A program made the position numbers and the translations under genes. The notes under the pieces were generated by a model. It had not been told where the DNA came from. It searched no databases and saw only the letters and a program-made list of their open reading frames with translations. This document shows, one piece after another, positions 48,319 through 56,053 of a DNA stretch of 64,000 nucleotides (position 1 is the first letter of the stretch; each line of letters starts with the position of its first letter). Source of the DNA: Caldovatus sediminis (lineage in GTDB: Bacteria > Pseudomonadota > Alphaproteobacteria > Acetobacterales > Acetobacteraceae); assembly GCF_014644455.1 (NCBI RefSeq), contig NZ_BMKS01000001.1, positions 186,001 through 250,000 of the forward strand, in the 5' to 3' direction.

Positions 48319-49151
48319 CGGGAGACGCGCCCGGGCGCGCCGGAACGGGGAGACGGCCGGGCGGTTGAGGGTAGCGGGAGCACCCGGCGCGCGTCCCGCT
48401 CCTGCGCCGGCGTGCGGCGCGGGAGCGGCGCCCCCGGCGGACGGGCCCGGGATCGCTGGCGGCGCCGATGGCTTCCGGCGTCATGGCGCGGGCGCGTCGG
48501 CTGGCTCCCCCGCCGACGTGGCAACGGCGGGCGGGAGCAGGTGCCGGATGCCGCGGGCATGGCCCTGACGGCCGCCGCACCGCGGCATGCGCGGCTGGCC
48601 CTGCCCTGCCCGCATGCCGACCTCTTCGGCCAGCCGGGGTCGAGCCGGCTTGCGAAGCCCTTCCGGCCCGATGACGAGGGGGCGGCCATCGAGCGGCCTC
48701 TGCGCGCGCTCGAACGGCCCGGCGAGGGCCGCGTCCTCGTCCATGGTCGGATCGGCGACCGCGCCGGCGTCGCGCGTGACGGCGATCGAGGGCGCCACGA
48801 ACCCGTGGCGGGCAGCGGGCTGCCGCTGCCGATCGCCGAAAGCCCGTCGGGCGCGTGCCCGCGCCCCTGGCTGCGGGATCCGGCCTCCGCCCGCCCTGTC
48901 GGCGATGGCTCGGTTCGCCGCCCCTTCCCGTCTCGCGCAGCGGCGAGGCGCCGGGACGGCGACAAGGCCATGCGTCCGCACGCTCGATTGGGCCGGAACT
49001 GTGCGCGCATGCGCGATCGTCGCGATGCAGCACCCGATCGTGCCCAGGCCACGCGCGGGCGTCTGCGGTCAGGGGCCGGGCGCCCCGCGCGGCCCGTTCG
49101 CTTCCCCGTGTCCCGCGTCACCCGCGGGCGTGCCCTTGCGAGGGGCGCGCC
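48319..49151. other. 833-bp stretch without a recognisable intact gene
   Basis: Several overlapping open frames exist on both strands, none with clear homology or a good ribosome site. On the plus strand around 48600-48720 the words RLAKPFRPDDEGAAIERPLRALERP resemble the C-terminal end of a response-regulator receiver domain (the KPF motif), so this may be a decayed two-component gene. The evidence is weak; otherwise nothing is seen. Confidence 0.35.
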
Positions 49152-49787
49152 TCACGCCTCCCGCATCGCCTCCGCCACCGCGCGGTCGCGCGGATCCGCG
49201 CTTGCGGAAAGCCCGGCGAGCACCCCGGCGCGGTCCGGCTCGCTGCGGTTCTGGCTCAGCTTGCGCTTGCCCTCGAGCGTCTCGATGCGGAGCGCCACGC
49301 CGACGATGCCGCGGAGCTGCGCGCGCACGAACTCCTCGGGCGCGTCCGAAACGGCCCAGGGCTCGGCGCGGCCCGCCTCGTGGCGCCGGGTCAGCATTTC
49401 GACCACGCGGCGCAGCCGCTCCGGCGCGTCGAACACCTCGACCGGTCCGCTCGCGTGCACGACCACGTAGTTCCAGGTCGGCACCACCTTCCCGTGGTCC
49501 GCCTTCGCCGGGTAGAGCGACGGCGAGACGTAGGTCTCCGGCCCCGCCAGCACCGCGAGCGCCCGGCCCGCCGCGGCCAAGCCGCGCCAGTGCGGATTGG
49601 CGCGCGCCAGGTGGCCGTAGAGGGTGCCGTTCGGCCCCTCCTCCGGCGCCAGGACCAGCGGCAGGTGGCTGGCCTCCGGCGCTCCGCCCTCGCATCCGTT
49701 GCTGACGAGCAGGGCCAGGCGCGCGGCCTCGATCATCGCCCGCAGCGCCTCGGGCCGGTCCTCGCGGAAGGCAGGCGGGTTGTACAT
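49152..49787 (-). CDS. FMN-binding negative transcriptional regulator, PaiB family
   Basis: A 211-residue split-barrel flavin protein. It starts MYNPPAFREDRPEALRAMI, has SHLPLVLAP, GHLARANPHWR, YVSPSLYPAK, VPTWNYVVVHASG and KLSQNRSEPDRAGV, all PaiB hallmarks. PaiB of Bacillus represses sporulation and protease genes; in Gram-negatives the role is unclear and the protein may be an FMN/heme-binding oxidoreductase. Divergent from the truncated hemoglobin gene. Confidence 0.92.
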   Translation of the reverse strand: MYNPPAFREDRPEALRAMIEAARLALLVSNGCEGGAPEASHLPLVLAPEEGPNGTLYGHLARANPHWRGLAAAGRALAVLAGPETYVSPSLYPAKADHGKVVPTWNYVVVHASGPVEVFDAPERLRRVVEMLTRRHEAGRAEPWAVSDAPEEFVRAQLRGIVGVALRIETLEGKRKLSQNRSEPDRAGVLAGLSASADPRDRAVAEAMREA

Positions 49788-49903
49788 GGCGCGGTCGGTC
49801 TCCCCGGGAGCGGGAAGGCGCCGTCCGTTCCGGCGCCTCGGCGGGACATGCCGACCATGCCGCGGACGCGGTTGCAAGGGCCGCGGCAGAACCGCATGTC
49901 CGC

Positions 49904-50425
49904 ATGGCCTGCCTGCCCGAAGCCACCCCGGCCCCGACCTTGACGAGCCCGATTCCCGAAACCGCCGAGCGCCGCGCCGCCGTGGCCGCGGAGATCGCCG
50001 CCCGCACCGGCCTCGACGAGGCGACGCTGGAACGGGTGGTGCGCTCCTTCTACGGCACGGCGCGCCAGGATCCGCTGCTCGGCCCGCTCTTCGCCCACCT
50101 CACCGACTGGGAGGCGCACATCGGGCGGATCGTGGACTTCTGGTCCTCGGTCGTGCTGATGAGCGGCCGCTACCACGGCAGCCCGATGGCCGCGCACCTC
50201 CCGCTCGGGCTGGAACCGCATCACTTCGCCCGCTGGCTCGAGCTGTTCGGGCGCACCGCGGAGGCCGAATGCCGGCCCGAGGGGGCGGCGCTGCTCGCCG
50301 ATCGGGCGCGGCGGATCGCGCGCAGCCTGGAGTTCGGCCTGGCGGTGCAGCGGGGCGAGCTGCCCCAGCGCCGCGGCGGGGCGGGCACCGCCGCCTCCGG
50401 CCGAAGCGGCCGCAGCACGGGGTGA
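49904..50425 (+). CDS. Group III truncated hemoglobin
   Basis: A 173-residue heme protein. The 2/2 globin core runs about residues 20-145: VVRSFYGTARQDPLLGPLFAHLTDWEAHIGRIVDFWSSVVLMSGRYHGSPMAAHLPL, with the proximal His in LEPHHFARWLELF and a distal-helix H/Y pattern typical of group III. Roles proposed in the family include NO or oxygen chemistry. The last 25 residues are a Gly/Arg/Ser-rich tail. It starts 117 bp from the PaiB-like gene. Confidence 0.9.
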   Translation: MACLPEATPAPTLTSPIPETAERRAAVAAEIAARTGLDEATLERVVRSFYGTARQDPLLGPLFAHLTDWEAHIGRIVDFWSSVVLMSGRYHGSPMAAHLPLGLEPHHFARWLELFGRTAEAECRPEGAALLADRARRIARSLEFGLAVQRGELPQRRGGAGTAASGRSGRSTG

Positions 50426-50493
50426 TCCGCGCCGGGGCGAACCGGGGCCGGGCCGGACGCGTTCGGTCGGCGACCGCAGGACGCCGCCATCCC

Positions 50494-50853
50494 ATGGGAT
50501 TCCTCGCCCGCACGGCGATCAACGCCCTCGCCCTCTGGGCGGCGACGGAGATCGTCCCCGGCATCCATGTCGCCGGCCTGGGCACCCTGATCCTGGCCGC
50601 GGTGGTCTTCGGCCTCGTCAACGCCGTGGTGCGGCCGGTCGCCGTGATCCTCTCGCTGCCGCTGACGCTGCTGACCTTCGGCCTGTTCCTGCTGGTGGTG
50701 AACGCGGCGATGCTCGGCCTGACCGCGCTGCTGCTCCCCGGCATGCGGATTGCCGGGTTCTGGCCGGCGCTGTTCGGCGCGATCGTCGTCTCGGTGGTGA
50801 GCTGGATCGCGGGCCGCGCCGTCGGCACGCAGCCGGACGGATCGGCGCGATAG
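50494..50853 (+). CDS. Phage holin family 4 / PF04020-type membrane protein
   Basis: A 119-residue protein with four hydrophobic segments: ARTAINALALWAATEIVPGI, LILAAVVFGLVNAVV, LLTFGLFLLVVNAAMLGLTALLL and WPALFGAIVVSVVSWIAG. The VFGLVNAVVRPVAVILSLPLTLLTFGLFLLVVNA pattern is the PF04020 signature. These are chromosomal membrane proteins, and a true holin role is not implied. ATG 50494. Confidence 0.88.
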   Translation: MGFLARTAINALALWAATEIVPGIHVAGLGTLILAAVVFGLVNAVVRPVAVILSLPLTLLTFGLFLLVVNAAMLGLTALLLPGMRIAGFWPALFGAIVVSVVSWIAGRAVGTQPDGSAR

Positions 50854-50977
50854 CCGCCCGACGCGGGACCGTCCGAGGTCGCGGCCCGCTGGGGGGTGAG
50901 CCTTCCGGAGGCGTGGGCGGCAAGGCTGCCACCCGCCGGTCGGCGCCATCCTCCTCGCGCACCCCGCGGTCGGGCCG

Positions 50978-51403
50978 CTAGCCCCGGTGGTAGGGGTAGC
51001 AGCGGCCGCGATCGAGGGTCAGCCCGAAGTGCCTGCCCAGGTCGCGGATGGCGTCCGCATGCTCCGGGTAAGGATCGCTGTTCCCCGGGCCGACGATGAT
51101 CGGGCTGAAGGCCCGGTCTTCCCGCCCCTGCGGGGGGAGCATCGCGGTCGCGAGGGCGTTCCCCTCGGCATCCCTCAGCGTCAGGAACATCGGCATGGTG
51201 CGCCGGATGTAGGCGGCGCGCCCGATGTCCTGCTCGACATACGGCCCCGGCGCCGGCGTGTAGGTCTGCGCCGCCCGCTCGTAGGCCCGGCGGAAGTGCT
51301 TCTCGACGGCATGGCGCATGAGTTCCGACTCCTGGGCGGCCTCCGCCTCCGTCTCGATCCGGAACCAGGTCTTCTGCCCCGTGGCGTCACACACGAACTG
51401 CAT
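50978..51403 (-). CDS. Conserved hypothetical protein
   Basis: A 141-residue soluble acidic protein, starting MQFVCDATGQKTWFRIETEAEAAQE, with a helical segment (LMRHAVEKHFRRAYERAAQTY) and a C-terminal part rich in aromatic and proline residues (PIIVGPGNSDPYPEHADAIRDLGRHFGLTLDRGRCYPYHRG). I do not recognise a family. Codon third positions are strongly G/C and GGGGAGGAG stands just before ATG 51403, so it is likely real. Confidence 0.7.
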   Translation of the reverse strand: MQFVCDATGQKTWFRIETEAEAAQESELMRHAVEKHFRRAYERAAQTYTPAPGPYVEQDIGRAAYIRRTMPMFLTLRDAEGNALATAMLPPQGREDRAFSPIIVGPGNSDPYPEHADAIRDLGRHFGLTLDRGRCYPYHRG

Positions 51404-51541
51404 GACTCCTCCCCTGCGGACCGGAGGACAGTTTAGGGCGGATCAGGGCCGGGTCGACACGGCGCCGCGCCCGGGGCGGTGATGGTCGCGTGAGGAGCGG
51501 CCCCGCCGCGGGTGGACGCAGCCGCTCCCGGACCGCCGCGA

Positions 51542-52426
51542 TCACGTTCCGGCGAAGGCGCGGATGACCGTCTCGCCGAAGCGCGGGAGGCTCTCCTCGA
51601 GGTCCGGCAGGAAGGCGGTGACGGGCAGCACGACGCGCCCGATGCCCCGCGCGCGGCGTTCCTCCACCGCGGCCAGCGGGTCCTGGCCGGAACTGGGCAG
51701 GGCGCCGGGGCAGCCGGTGATCATCTCGATGGCGGCGGGGTCGCGGCCCGCCGCCTCCGCGGTGCGGCGCACCACGTCGAGCAGCGGCAGGGTGTCCACC
51801 TGGGAGCCGATCGAGGGGAAGAAGCCGTCGCCGAGGCGGCCGGCGCGGCGCGCCGCGGCCTCGGAGTGGCCGCCGACGATGATCGGCACGCCCCGCGCCA
51901 CGGGCTTGGGGTTGCAGCTCACGCGCTCGAACCTCACGAACTCGCCCGCGAAGCCCGCGCCGTCCTCGCGCCAGAGCGCGCGCATGGCGGCGACGTACTC
52001 GTCGGCGCGCCGGCCGCGCCGCTCGAACGGCACGCCGAGCGCGGCGAACTCCTCCTTCAGCCAGCCGACGCCGATGCCGAGCTCGATCCGCCCGCCGCTC
52101 ATGTGGTCGAGCGTCGCGACCTGCTTCGCGAGCACCAGCGGGTGGCGCTGCGGCAGGATGATGACGCCGGTCATGAGGCGCAGGCGCGTCGTGGCCGCGG
52201 CCGCGAAGGCCATCCAGATCAGCGGGTCCGGGTAGGCGGTGGCGCGATTGCCCGGCAGCCGGCCGGTGGCCGAGTAGGGATAGGTGCTGGCGTATTCGTC
52301 CGGGATCACGACGTGGTCCACGGCGATGACCGAATCGAAGCCGGCCTTCTCGGCCAGGCGGGCCAGCCGCGCCGCGCCGGCGGCGTCCGGGAAGGTGTTG
52401 TTCCCGAAATGCAGCGCGAATTTCAT
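51542..52426 (-). CDS. LLM-class (luciferase-like) flavin-dependent oxidoreductase, second copy
   Basis: A 294-residue TIGR03619-type enzyme: MKFALHFGNNTFPD, FDSVIAVDHVVIPDEY, MTGVIILPQRHPLVLAKQVATLDHMSGGRIELGIGVGWLKEEF and VPIIVGGHSEAAARRAGRLGDGFFP. Cofactor FMN or F420 not decided. About the same length as the copy at 11644-12594 but clearly divergent. It lies near the SnoaL-like and TetR genes but on its own promoter side. Confidence 0.88.
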   Translation of the reverse strand: MKFALHFGNNTFPDAAGAARLARLAEKAGFDSVIAVDHVVIPDEYASTYPYSATGRLPGNRATAYPDPLIWMAFAAAATTRLRLMTGVIILPQRHPLVLAKQVATLDHMSGGRIELGIGVGWLKEEFAALGVPFERRGRRADEYVAAMRALWREDGAGFAGEFVRFERVSCNPKPVARGVPIIVGGHSEAAARRAGRLGDGFFPSIGSQVDTLPLLDVVRRTAEAAGRDPAAIEMITGCPGALPSSGQDPLAAVEERRARGIGRVVLPVTAFLPDLEESLPRFGETVIRAFAGT

Positions 52427-52558
52427 GGCGGCCCTCCCTGCGAATCGCGTTCCGACGAGGCGCCGCCATGCGCCGGCGCGCTCCGGGCGCAGCATCGCAC
52501 GGGACGCTCCGCGGATGGAGCCGTCATCGGAGGGCGCCGCGCCACGCCCCGCCGCGCC

Positions 52559-52987
52559 TCAGCCGGGCGCGCAGCCGAGCTGCCGCTGGATCGCGGCGAG
52601 GTCGCACCAGACGTTCTCGCGCGCGATCTTGCCGTCGCGGAATTCGAAGACGTGGAGCAGCCGGAAGCTCACCGGGCCGCTCCTCCCGTCGCAGAGGAAG
52701 GGCCGGCCGTCGGCGATGTGGCCGTGCCAGACCGCCTCGTCCACGACGAACCCGTCGCCGTACAGCCGCCGCACGGGCGTGACGCTCTCGCCCTTCAGGT
52801 CGCGGAAGAGCATCTCGTAGAAGGCGCGGATCCGCGCGCGGTCGTTGAGCGGCCCCATCGGGGAGGGGATCACCTCGTGCTCCGCGTCCTCGGCGAGGCT
52901 GCCGAGCACGGCCTCGACGTCGTCGGTCGCCTCGTAGGCGAAGTGCTCGTTGATGAGCTGGTCCACCTGCTCGCGGGTCATGCGCAT
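52559..52987 (-). CDS. SnoaL-like / nuclear transport factor 2 family protein
   Basis: A 142-residue NTF2-fold protein (cone-shaped alpha+beta barrel). Visible parts: LINEHFAYEATDDVEAVLGSLAEDAEHEVIPSPMGPLNDRARIRAFYEMLF, DGFVVDEAVWHGHIADGRP and VFEFRDGKIARENVWCDLAAIQRQL. Such proteins are polyketide cyclases, isomerases or ester-related binding proteins; substrate unknown. ATG 52987 and 52981 are both possible. Divergent from the TetR gene with a palindrome between, so it is a likely target of that regulator. Confidence 0.85.
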   Translation of the reverse strand: MRMTREQVDQLINEHFAYEATDDVEAVLGSLAEDAEHEVIPSPMGPLNDRARIRAFYEMLFRDLKGESVTPVRRLYGDGFVVDEAVWHGHIADGRPFLCDGRSGPVSFRLLHVFEFRDGKIARENVWCDLAAIQRQLGCAPG

Positions 52988-53012
52988 GGGGTCGGCCCTC
53001 CGGGGTCGTGGG

Positions 53013-53044
53013 ACTTGCGTCCCTTCGTGAGACGAAAGTATCAT
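53013..53044 (+). promoter_or_regulatory. Candidate TetR operator overlapping a promoter
   Basis: Inverted repeat ACTTGCGTC (53013-53021) and GACGAAAGT (53031-53039), 8 of 9 matching, spans the -35/-10 spacer of TTGCGT (53015-53020), 18 bases, TATCAT (53039-53044). A nested TTCGT-GAG-ACGAA palindrome lies at 53024-53036. This fits autoregulation and control of the divergent SnoaL-like gene. Confidence 0.5.
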
Positions 53045-53083
53045 CATGCGATGTCGATCTCAGGTCAAGGGGATTCCGGGGCC

Positions 53084-53842
53084 ATGGACAAGATGTCGGG
53101 GGCGCCGGTCCAATCGGACCCTCGGGCCAACCAGAAGGAGCGCACGCGCGCCGCGCTCGTCGCCGCCGCGGCGGAGCTGCTGCGCCGCGGCGCGCCGCCG
53201 ACGGTCGCCGAGGCGGCCGAGGCGGCGCGCGTCTCGCGGGCCACCGCCTACCGCTACTTCCCGACGCAGGAGGCGCTGCTGCTCGAGGTGGCCGAGCTCG
53301 CCCCGGCCGTCGCGCCGGTGGAGGCGACGCTTGCCGCCCTGCCGGAGGGCGATCCAGAGGCGCGGCTGCTGCGGCTGCTCGACGCCTTCGTCCCCGTGCT
53401 GCTCGCCGAGCAGGTGCCGATGCGCAGCGCGCTCCGCGTCTACCTCGACAACTGGCTCGCGAGCCGCCGCGCCGGGGAGGAGGCTCCGCCCCTGCGCGAG
53501 GGGCGCCGGCGGCGCTGGCTCGACACGGCGCTCGAGCCATTGCGGCGGGAGCTGCCGGAGCGCGACTGGCTCCGCCTGCGCGCCGCGCTCTCCCTCACCC
53601 TCGGCATCGAGGCGGTGGTGGTGATGAAGGATGTCTGCCGGATCGAGGACGACGAGGAGGTGCTGGAGGTCCTGCGCTGGGCGGCGCGCGCCCTGCTGCG
53701 GGCAGGGATCGAGGAAGCGCGTCCGCGGCCGGTGGCGCGGGCCGACGGGACGCGCCGCCGCCGCGCCCGGGTCGGCTCTACGGGCGAGTCCGAGAGCTTC
53801 ACGGGGCAGCCCACGGTCTGGAATGCGCCGCGCGTCGGGTAG
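53084..53842 (+). CDS. TetR/AcrR family transcriptional regulator
   Basis: A 252-residue regulator. The helix-turn-helix is at about 20-65: ERTRAALVAAAAELLRRGAPPTVAEAAEAARVSRATAYRYFPTQEALLLEV. A ligand-binding helical domain follows to about residue 215. The final about 38 residues (from VARADGTRRRR) are not TetR-like: they are antisense to a CoA-transferase remnant. ATG 53084 was chosen because the predicted promoter would begin transcription near 53051, where an in-frame ATG (11 residues longer) also occurs. Confidence 0.85.
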   Translation: MDKMSGAPVQSDPRANQKERTRAALVAAAAELLRRGAPPTVAEAAEAARVSRATAYRYFPTQEALLLEVAELAPAVAPVEATLAALPEGDPEARLLRLLDAFVPVLLAEQVPMRSALRVYLDNWLASRRAGEEAPPLREGRRRRWLDTALEPLRRELPERDWLRLRAALSLTLGIEAVVVMKDVCRIEDDEEVLEVLRWAARALLRAGIEEARPRPVARADGTRRRRARVGSTGESESFTGQPTVWNAPRVG

Positions 53843-54021
53843 TCGAGGTCGAGGATCATCTCGCGCCCGCAGGTGCGGGCCGGCCAGCACCTCGCCGGTG
53901 TCCTGGCAGGCGCCGCAGGGGACGCAGGCCTCACCCATCAGCCGCATGACCTCGTGCTTGCCGCGCTGGCGCGTCCACGCGCCGATGATGGCGTCGAGGA
54001 CCTCGCGGGCCTCCCGGCGCG
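53788..54021 (-). pseudogene. CaiB/BaiF CoA-transferase C-terminal remnant
   Basis: Reading the minus strand from 54021: RREAREVLDAIIGAWTRQR, then GKHEVMRLMGEACVPCGACQDTGEVLAGPHLRAR, then after a 2-base loss in a CG repeat near 53864 the adjacent frame continues EMILDLDYPTRGAFQTVGCPVKLSDSPVEPTR. This is the end of a family III CoA-transferase; the first 300 residues and the final stretch are missing. It overlaps the 3' end of the TetR gene on the other strand. Confidence 0.78.
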
Positions 54022-54131
54022 CAGGGGCGGGCCGTGCCGGGCACGACGCGGCCGAGCCGGTTGCCGGCGCGCGGCGCGACGGCGCCCGCCGGGCGCTTTC
54101 CGCCAGCGCCGCGCGGCGCTAGGGTCCGGCC

Positions 54132-54749
54132 GTGCCCTCCGCCGCCGCCCCCGCGCCGTTCTGGCGCGCCAAGACCCTCGAGGCGATGACCCGCGCCGAG
54201 TGGGAGTCGCTCTGCGACGGCTGCGGGCGCTGCTGCCTGCACAAGCTGCGCGACGACGAGACCGACGCGCTCGCCTTCACCGCGGTGGCGTGCCGGCTGC
54301 TCAACCTCGCCACCTGCCGCTGCGCCGACTACGAGAACCGGCGGAAATGGGTGCCGGACTGCGTGAAGCTGACGCCGCGGCGCGTCGCCGCCGCCGACTG
54401 GCTGCCGCCGACCTGCGCCTATCGCCTGCTGGCGGAGGGCAAGGACCTCCCCTGGTGGCACCCGCTCGTCTCCGGCGACCCGGAGACGGTGCACCGGGCC
54501 GGGGTGTCGGCGCGCGGCCGGGCGGTCCGCGAGCGCGACGCGGGCGCCTTCGAGGACCACCTGGTGGCCTGGCCCAAGCGCTGGCCGACGCGCACCGCCG
54601 GCCCGCCGCCGGGGCCGCTGCGGCGGCCGGGCTCGCCCGCGGGTGCGAGGACGCCGGGGGCGGGCCCGCGGACGGTGGTGCGCCGGGTGCCGGCGACGGC
54701 CGCCGCCGCGGCGCGCGGGCGGCCGACGGACAGGAACGGACGGAGATAG
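54132..54749 (+). CDS. YcgN family cysteine-cluster protein (UPF0260)
   Basis: A 205-residue protein. Residues about 1-150 match Ycg[70 protein letters not shown] and [35 protein letters not shown], with eight or more conserved cysteines (possible zinc or Fe-S binding). The last about 50 residues are Pro/Arg/Ala-rich and not part of the family. GTG start at 54132. Function unknown. Confidence 0.9.
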   Translation: MPSAAAPAPFWRAKTLEAMTRAEWESLCDGCGRCCLHKLRDDETDALAFTAVACRLLNLATCRCADYENRRKWVPDCVKLTPRRVAAADWLPPTCAYRLLAEGKDLPWWHPLVSGDPETVHRAGVSARGRAVRERDAGAFEDHLVAWPKRWPTRTAGPPPGPLRRPGSPAGARTPGAGPRTVVRRVPATAAAAARGRPTDRNGRR

Positions 54750-54766
54750 GAGCGGGACAGACCCCC

Positions 54767-55705
54767 ATGCAGGACGCCCTCTTCGGCGGCATCAACGCCG
54801 CCGCCCTCACCCCCATGCACCCGGACCTCTCGCCCGACCTCGAGCGCATGGCGGCGCATTGCCGCTGGCTGCTCGCCAACGGCTGCAACGGCCTCGGCGT
54901 GCTCGGCACCACCGGCGAGGCCAATTCCTTCGGCCTGCACGAGAGGAAGGCGATCCTCGAGGGCCTCGTCGCCCGCGGCATCCCGGCCGGCGCGCTGCTG
55001 CCCGGCACCGGCTGCGCCGCGCTCACCGACAGCGTGGAGCTGACGCGCCACGCGGCGGCGCAGGGCTGCCGCGGCGTCCTCGTCCTGCCGCCCTTCTACT
55101 ACAAGAACCCGAGCGACGACGGGCTGTTCGCCTACTTCTCCGAGCTGGTGAACCGCACCGGCGGGGCGACGCGGATCTACCTCTACAACTTCCCGCAGCA
55201 GAGCGCCGTGCCGTTCTCGCTGGCGCTGATCGAGCGGCTGCTCAAGGCCTTCCCGGGCGTGATCAAGGGGGTCAAGGACAGCTCGGGCGACTACGCCAAC
55301 ATGAAGGCGATGATCGCCGCCTTCGCCAAGGACGGCTTCGAGGTCTATTCGGGCAGCGACGAGTTCGTGCAGCGCATCCTCGCCGACGGCGGCGCCGGCT
55401 GCATCACCGCGGCCTCGAACATCAACGCCCGCTTCGGCGCGGTCGTCTACGCCAAGCGCACCGGGCCCGAGGCGGACGCGGCGCAGGCGGTGCTGAACGC
55501 CTCGCGCAAGGCGGCGACCAGCGTGCCGCTGATCCCGGGCCTGCGCGAGATCATGGCGCGCAGCACCGGGGATGCCGGCTGGCGCACCATCCGGCCGCCG
55601 CACCTGCCGCTCTCGCGCGAGCAGGCGGAGGCGGTCTGGGCGGCGCAGCAGGCGGCGGGCGTGCTGCCGCTGCCCGGCCTCGCCCCGGCGAAGGCCGCCG
55701 AATGA
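54767..55705 (+). CDS. DapA-family aldolase (dihydrodipicolinate synthase-like)
   Basis: A 312-residue class I aldolase. Active-site parts match DapA: GTTGEANSFG, LYNFPQQSAVPF (Tyr) and the Schiff-base lysine in IKGVKDSSGDYANM. Because a typical dapA exists at 29153-30031 in the lysine position next to smpB, this paralogue is more likely a catabolic aldolase or lyase (2-keto-3-deoxy acid type). The stop overlaps the next gene's ATG. GGAGATAGGAG stands before ATG 54767. Confidence 0.87.
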   Translation: MQDALFGGINAAALTPMHPDLSPDLERMAAHCRWLLANGCNGLGVLGTTGEANSFGLHERKAILEGLVARGIPAGALLPGTGCAALTDSVELTRHAAAQGCRGVLVLPPFYYKNPSDDGLFAYFSELVNRTGGATRIYLYNFPQQSAVPFSLALIERLLKAFPGVIKGVKDSSGDYANMKAMIAAFAKDGFEVYSGSDEFVQRILADGGAGCITAASNINARFGAVVYAKRTGPEADAAQAVLNASRKAATSVPLIPGLREIMARSTGDAGWRTIRPPHLPLSREQAEAVWAAQQAAGVLPLPGLAPAKAAE

Positions 55706-56040
55706 GCGAGGGGAAGGGCGGGGCGGCGCGCGAGCCGCTGCGCTGCCGCCCGCCGGCGGTCTGCACCCTGCAGCACGACGATGCGCATGTGCGCGTCTCG
55801 CGCTGGGATTTCGCGCCGGGCGCGGAGACGGGCTGGCACCGCCACGGCCTCGCCTATGTCGTGGTCCCGGTCACCGACGGCACGCTGCTGCTCGAACTGC
55901 CGGGGGGCGAGACGGCGACGGCGGCGCTCGCCGCCGGCGTCAGCTACGCGCGCGCGGCCGGGGTGGAGCACAACGTGGTCAACGCCGGGGCCGCGCCGCT
56001 GAGCTTCGTCGAGATCGAGCTGAAGCAGCTGCCGGGATAG
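55702..56040 (+). CDS. Cupin domain protein
   Basis: A 112-residue single-cupin beta-barrel. The metal motif is GWHRHGLAYVVVPVTDG (His pair, later Glu absent or replaced) and the second motif GVEHNVVNAGAAPLSFVEIELK. Coupled to the aldolase by an ATGA overlap, so it likely acts on the same sugar-acid-like pathway or senses its compound. Substrate unknown. Confidence 0.88.
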   Translation: MSEGKGGAAREPLRCRPPAVCTLQHDDAHVRVSRWDFAPGAETGWHRHGLAYVVVPVTDGTLLLELPGGETATAALAAGVSYARAAGVEHNVVNAGAAPLSFVEIELKQLPG

Positions 56041-56053
56041 GGGGCCGCCGCCC

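Noticed and set aside
50494-50853. Phage holin paired with the endolysin-like gene
   Set aside because: PF04020 proteins are chromosomal membrane proteins; the lysin-like gene is 4 kb away and no phage genes are present.
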